Shown here in pieces: positions 61,447-64,000 of a stretch of 64,000 bases of DNA (position 1 is its first letter; the number at the start of each line of letters is the position of its first letter). Below the pieces are notes generated by a model, which was given only the letters and a program-made list of their open reading frames with translations, had not been told where the DNA came from and did not search any database. The stretch spans positions 1 to 64,000 of the forward strand of contig NZ_SHKN01000004.1 in NCBI RefSeq assembly GCF_004217115.1. The letters run 5' to 3'. Both the position numbers and the translations under genes were made by a program. This DNA is from Ancylomarina subtilis. GTDB taxonomy: Bacteria > Bacteroidota > Bacteroidia > Bacteroidales > Marinifilaceae.

Positions 61447-62070
61447 TTAGGCTTTACTCTTCCTTATCAAATGAATATTTCGAGCATAAATAACGGCACC
61501 TAACCCCTGTCCCATTAATAAAACAGGATCTTTACGATAAACGGCATATGACAGAATCATCATGGCTCCAATTAAACTTATCAGCCAAAAACCTAAAGGA
61601 AGTACTGACTCACCTTTCTTCTCTGAGTAAATCCATTGGTAAATAAAACGAAAGGTAAAAATAATTTGTCCCATACTGCCCCATACCAGAAGCCAAAGTG
61701 GAATATCCTGATTATAAAACAGAAGGTGCAATTTGCTTTCGAAATTCACAGCCATGTAACCAAAAGCAAACAGAGGGCTTATCAAGCAAACAATTCGGGA
61801 TATTAAAGGTAACTCTTTCCAATTCCCTTTCAATTGCAGATTTCGAATATAGATGAAGTAAGTGATAACTTGCCCCAGAATAATGGCAAAATCATCTCTT
61901 AATACACCATAGACAAATAAGAGCCATGCAGCTAAAATACTAAGCTGCCAAAAAATTGTTGGAGAAAGGGATTTTTTAGCATTCTCCGATTGAATCCATT
62001 GAACAATTAAACGGGCTGCAAATAGGCCCTGCGCCAAAAATCCGACGCCAAAAATAAAGTAATTGCTCAT
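61447..62070 (-). CDS. Duplicated lipid-A-biosynthesis N-terminal (LAB_N) membrane protein
   Basis: A 207-residue membrane protein made of two LAB_N modules. First copy: FGVGFLAQGLFAARLIVQWIQSENAKKSLSPTIFWQLS; second: WGSMGQIIFTFRFIYQWIYSEKKGESVLPLGFWLISL. Both share the pattern Q-x-x-F-x-x-R-x-x-x-Q-W with a following helix pair. LAB_N is normally a single N-terminal piece of LpxB-type proteins or a small ArnE/F-like flippase-type partner. An internal duplication suggests a transporter-like fold. Its start overlaps the GT2 stop by one base (TAATG), so they are translationally coupled. Confidence 0.87.
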   Translation of the reverse strand: MSNYFIFGVGFLAQGLFAARLIVQWIQSENAKKSLSPTIFWQLSILAAWLLFVYGVLRDDFAIILGQVITYFIYIRNLQLKGNWKELPLISRIVCLISPLFAFGYMAVNFESKLHLLFYNQDIPLWLLVWGSMGQIIFTFRFIYQWIYSEKKGESVLPLGFWLISLIGAMMILSYAVYRKDPVLLMGQGLGAVIYARNIHLIRKSKA

Positions 62071-62792
62071 TATCCTTGTTTTGAAATTTCATAATCGATA
62101 TATCGTTTCTTCATCCATCGATAAGCAAAACAATCGAGAAAAGGCCCGGTCAAACGATTAAACAAATGGTATTTAGCCTCTCCGGCAATTCTTGGAAAAT
62201 GTCGAACAGGGACTTGTTTTACTTTCCCGTTCAGCATCAATGTTAGTGCAGGAATAAAGCGATGCATTCCCTTAAAAAAAGGCATTTTTTTTGCGTAAGA
62301 AGTTTCAATAACTTTTAATGGACAACCTGTATCCTCAGCATCATCCTTGGTCATGAAACGTCTAAAATTATTAGCGATCTTCGAACTCATTTTTTTCACA
62401 AAACTGTCCTTTCTATTTTGTCTCATACCCGTTACAAGCGCAAAGTCCTTGCGATGTTCCAATAACAAGTTAAAATCCTCCGGACTGGTTTGCAGATCAG
62501 AGTCGATATACCCAACATAAGGACTATCACAATAATCAATCCCCGCCTTAATAGCAGCACTCAAACCACAATTATTTAAAAGTGAAATATAAGAAAACGC
62601 CTCATTTCGTTGACAAATCAGTTCAATTATCTCTTGTCCATTATCTGTAGACCCATCATTCACAAATAAAACCCGGGAAGGTACCAAAGCGATTTGAAGA
62701 AAAGCTGAAAGTTCACTTTCAAGTCGAAGCAGGTTCTCTTCCTCATTAAAAACAGGAACAATAATTGTAAACTCAATCCCTTCCATTTCCAT
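62070..62792 (-). CDS. Family 2 glycosyltransferase (DPM1/ArnC-like)
   Basis: A 240-residue GT-A enzyme from the ATG at 62792, chosen because the fold begins there (FTIIVPVFNEEENLLRLE); an upstream start adds a 34-residue hydrophobic leader. FVNDGSTDNGQEIIE and YIDSDLQTSPEDF (the DxD-like site) are the GT2 hallmarks, and GCPLKVIETSYAKKMPFFKGMHRFIPAL follows. No C-terminal membrane helices, so it resembles DPM1/ArnC short forms that make polyprenyl-phosphate sugars. It is translationally coupled to the LAB_N gene and together with GT39 forms an Arn-like unit. Confidence 0.89.
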   Translation of the reverse strand: MEMEGIEFTIIVPVFNEEENLLRLESELSAFLQIALVPSRVLFVNDGSTDNGQEIIELICQRNEAFSYISLLNNCGLSAAIKAGIDYCDSPYVGYIDSDLQTSPEDFNLLLEHRKDFALVTGMRQNRKDSFVKKMSSKIANNFRRFMTKDDAEDTGCPLKVIETSYAKKMPFFKGMHRFIPALTLMLNGKVKQVPVRHFPRIAGEAKYHLFNRLTGPFLDCFAYRWMKKRYIDYEISKQG

Positions 62793-63256
62793 ATTTAATT
62801 TATAGATTATATTATGTATAAATACGATAATCAGCACCGTAACACACACATGAAAAAATGATCGGCAAGTTATAAAAAACAAGCTTGGGCTCAAACTAAA
62901 AGCTCAGCTTTTTAAGCTTAATTCACGATGCTCATAAACGACTATACAATAACACGAAACAGCATACAAATGTACAATCCACTATAAAAAATAATAATTA
63001 TTGATTACATCAAATGCATTTTTTCATACTTATAATCAGACATCTGTCCGTATCAAAATAACATTCTTTTGAAAACTTCGTGACATTTGACAACAATAGA
63101 TACAATTCCCCCTCAGGATTACAAACAAAAACACATTTAAATCAAAAACTTACAAAACCAAAAGCAACCTTTTATGTTTTCTTACATCTTAGAATCAAAT
63201 TCCAACAATTAATTCTATAATTAGTTAAATCAGTTTATCATTAAAACCTCGAACTA
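62793..63256. other. Intergenic region between the GT2 and serpin genes
   Basis: AT-rich spacer, expected to hold promoters of both divergent genes. I see no clear TAnnTTTG/TTG pair and no repeats. If the GT2 protein used its upstream start, this spacer would shorten to 62895-63256. Confidence 0.35.
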
Positions 63257-64000
63257 ATGAAACGTATTTTATTTTTTACAATAATGTCATCAATGATTCT
63301 AGTTTCCTGTGATTTATTCGACTCAGATAAAAAAAAAACTGCGCCCACCCCCTTTCCCGAAAACATGGAGTTGGAAGCCAAATCCGTCATTGCGTCCAAT
63401 AATGAATTTGGATTTGATTTATTCAAAAAAATATATCAGGATGATTCAGCTGAAAACATGATGATATCCCCCATTAGTATCTCTCTAGCCTTGGCCATGA
63501 CCTACAACGGCGCTGAAAGAGAAACCCAAACGGCATTTGAAAACACCCTACACCTCACTGATTTCTCACGCGACCAAATTAATGCCATTTACCAAAATCT
63601 ACAGAACTACTTGAAGAAAACAGACCCTAAAGTGAAAATGAATATTGCCAATTCGGTATGGAGCAAGCAGGGAACAAATGTTGAAGAAGAATTCAGAAAA
63701 AACATCCGAGAATTTTATAATTCAGAATTCCGAATCGAGGATTTTTCTAACCCCTCAACTCTGAATGCCATAAATAATTGGGTGGAAGATAATACGGAAG
63801 GTAAAATTCAAAATATTTTAGATAGAATTGACTGCGATGCATTCATGTACCTGATCAATGCCATTTATTTTAAGGGTAAATGGGCAAATTCATTTGATAT
63901 TAAAAACACCTACAGTGGAATATTTACCGACGAAGATGCTGTAAATTCAACAGCCAAATATATGACTACAAATATGCACGTTGGATACCTGAATAATGAT
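63257..64000 (+). CDS. Serpin-family lipoprotein, 3' end beyond the window
   Basis: The first 248 codons of a serpin (serine protease inhibitor), cut by the window edge. The N-terminus (KRILFFTIMSSMILVSC) is a lipoprotein signal with Cys18, so surface or periplasmic. Then NEFGFDLFKKI, MMISPISISLALAMTYNGAERETQTAFENTL, ANSVWSKQG and INNWVEDNTEGKIQNIL are clearly serpin strands and helices. YLINAIYFKGKWANSFD is also typical. The reactive-centre loop lies beyond 64000, so the inhibitory target cannot be read. Prokaryotic serpins occur in some Bacteroidota and often protect against exogenous proteases. Confidence 0.93.
   Translation, partial: MKRILFFTIMSSMILVSCDLFDSDKKKTAPTPFPENMELEAKSVIASNNEFGFDLFKKIYQDDSAENMMISPISISLALAMTYNGAERETQTAFENTLHLTDFSRDQINAIYQNLQNYLKKTDPKVKMNIANSVWSKQGTNVEEEFRKNIREFYNSEFRIEDFSNPSTLNAINNWVEDNTEGKIQNILDRIDCDAFMYLINAIYFKGKWANSFDIKNTYSGIFTDEDAVNSTAKYMTTNMHVGYLNND

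Overview
This window reads as chromosomal DNA of a low-GC Bacteroidota, most likely a Bacteroidales/Marinilabiliales-type anaerobe or facultative anaerobe. The signs are Bacteroidota-type promoters (TTG, about 19 bases, TAnnTTTG) before two genes, few Shine-Dalgarno sequences, many lipoproteins with short N-termini, a SusC-plug-like tail on one protein, and ferredoxin-linked anaerobic enzymes (NfnAB, IorAB). I saw no rRNA, tRNA or CRISPR array. The last gene, a serpin, is cut by the window edge. These assignments come from reading motifs by eye, not from database searches.

Layout. 1-5.8 kb is an accessory-looking zone: a tyrosine recombinase with a good promoter, a 7-base tandem repeat, an unknown protein, a 21-base-period repeat that may encode a small protein, an unknown lipoprotein, and about 1 kb of palindromes and direct repeats. 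5.8-11.6 kb holds a GH20 hexosaminidase lipoprotein, a two-TM unknown protein, Hsp20 and a DegP/HtrA protease. 11.7-17.3 kb is the most interesting part: a tight three-gene operon of a lysine-2,3-aminomutase-like radical SAM enzyme (KamA), a 4'-phosphopantetheinyl transferase, and a 1287-residue A-PCP-membrane synthetase with the layout of epsilon-poly-lysine synthetase (Pls). Upstream lies a 14-base direct repeat with 21-base spacing, as expected for a LytTR regulator, and the next genes encode a LytTR response regulator and its LytS-type kinase. Together they suggest a regulated pathway to a beta-lysine (or lysine) polymer or conjugate in a Bacteroidota.

19.8-30.9 kb: a rhomboid protease with a plug-like tail, an Old Yellow Enzyme, a methyltransferase, a zinc-peptidase-like lipoprotein, an HD protein, a ferritin-like protein, the NfnBA bifurcating transhydrogenase, a DksA/TraR-type protein and a SUI1 factor. 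31.4-44.2 kb: a polyprenyl-phosphate sugar-1-phosphate transferase, IorB and IorA (the latter lacking its ferredoxin module), PrmA, a 1494-residue exported unknown, and the Ppk1-SixA pair. 44.2-51.7 kb (minus strand): topoisomerase III, a lone receiver, a 1.2-kb-residue phosphoesterase/kinase-like/beta-barrel protein and an SdiA-regulated-type lipoprotein. 51.9-56.8 kb (plus strand): an HD domain fused to a Pycsar-effector-type membrane domain, RsmE, a DUF4159 protein, a phosphofructokinase with the PPi-type signature, and a YgjV-like protein. 56.9-62.8 kb (minus strand): an Arn-like envelope glycosylation cluster (GT2, duplicated LAB_N, two GT39 proteins, a sugar-nucleotide epimerase). The window ends in a serpin lipoprotein.
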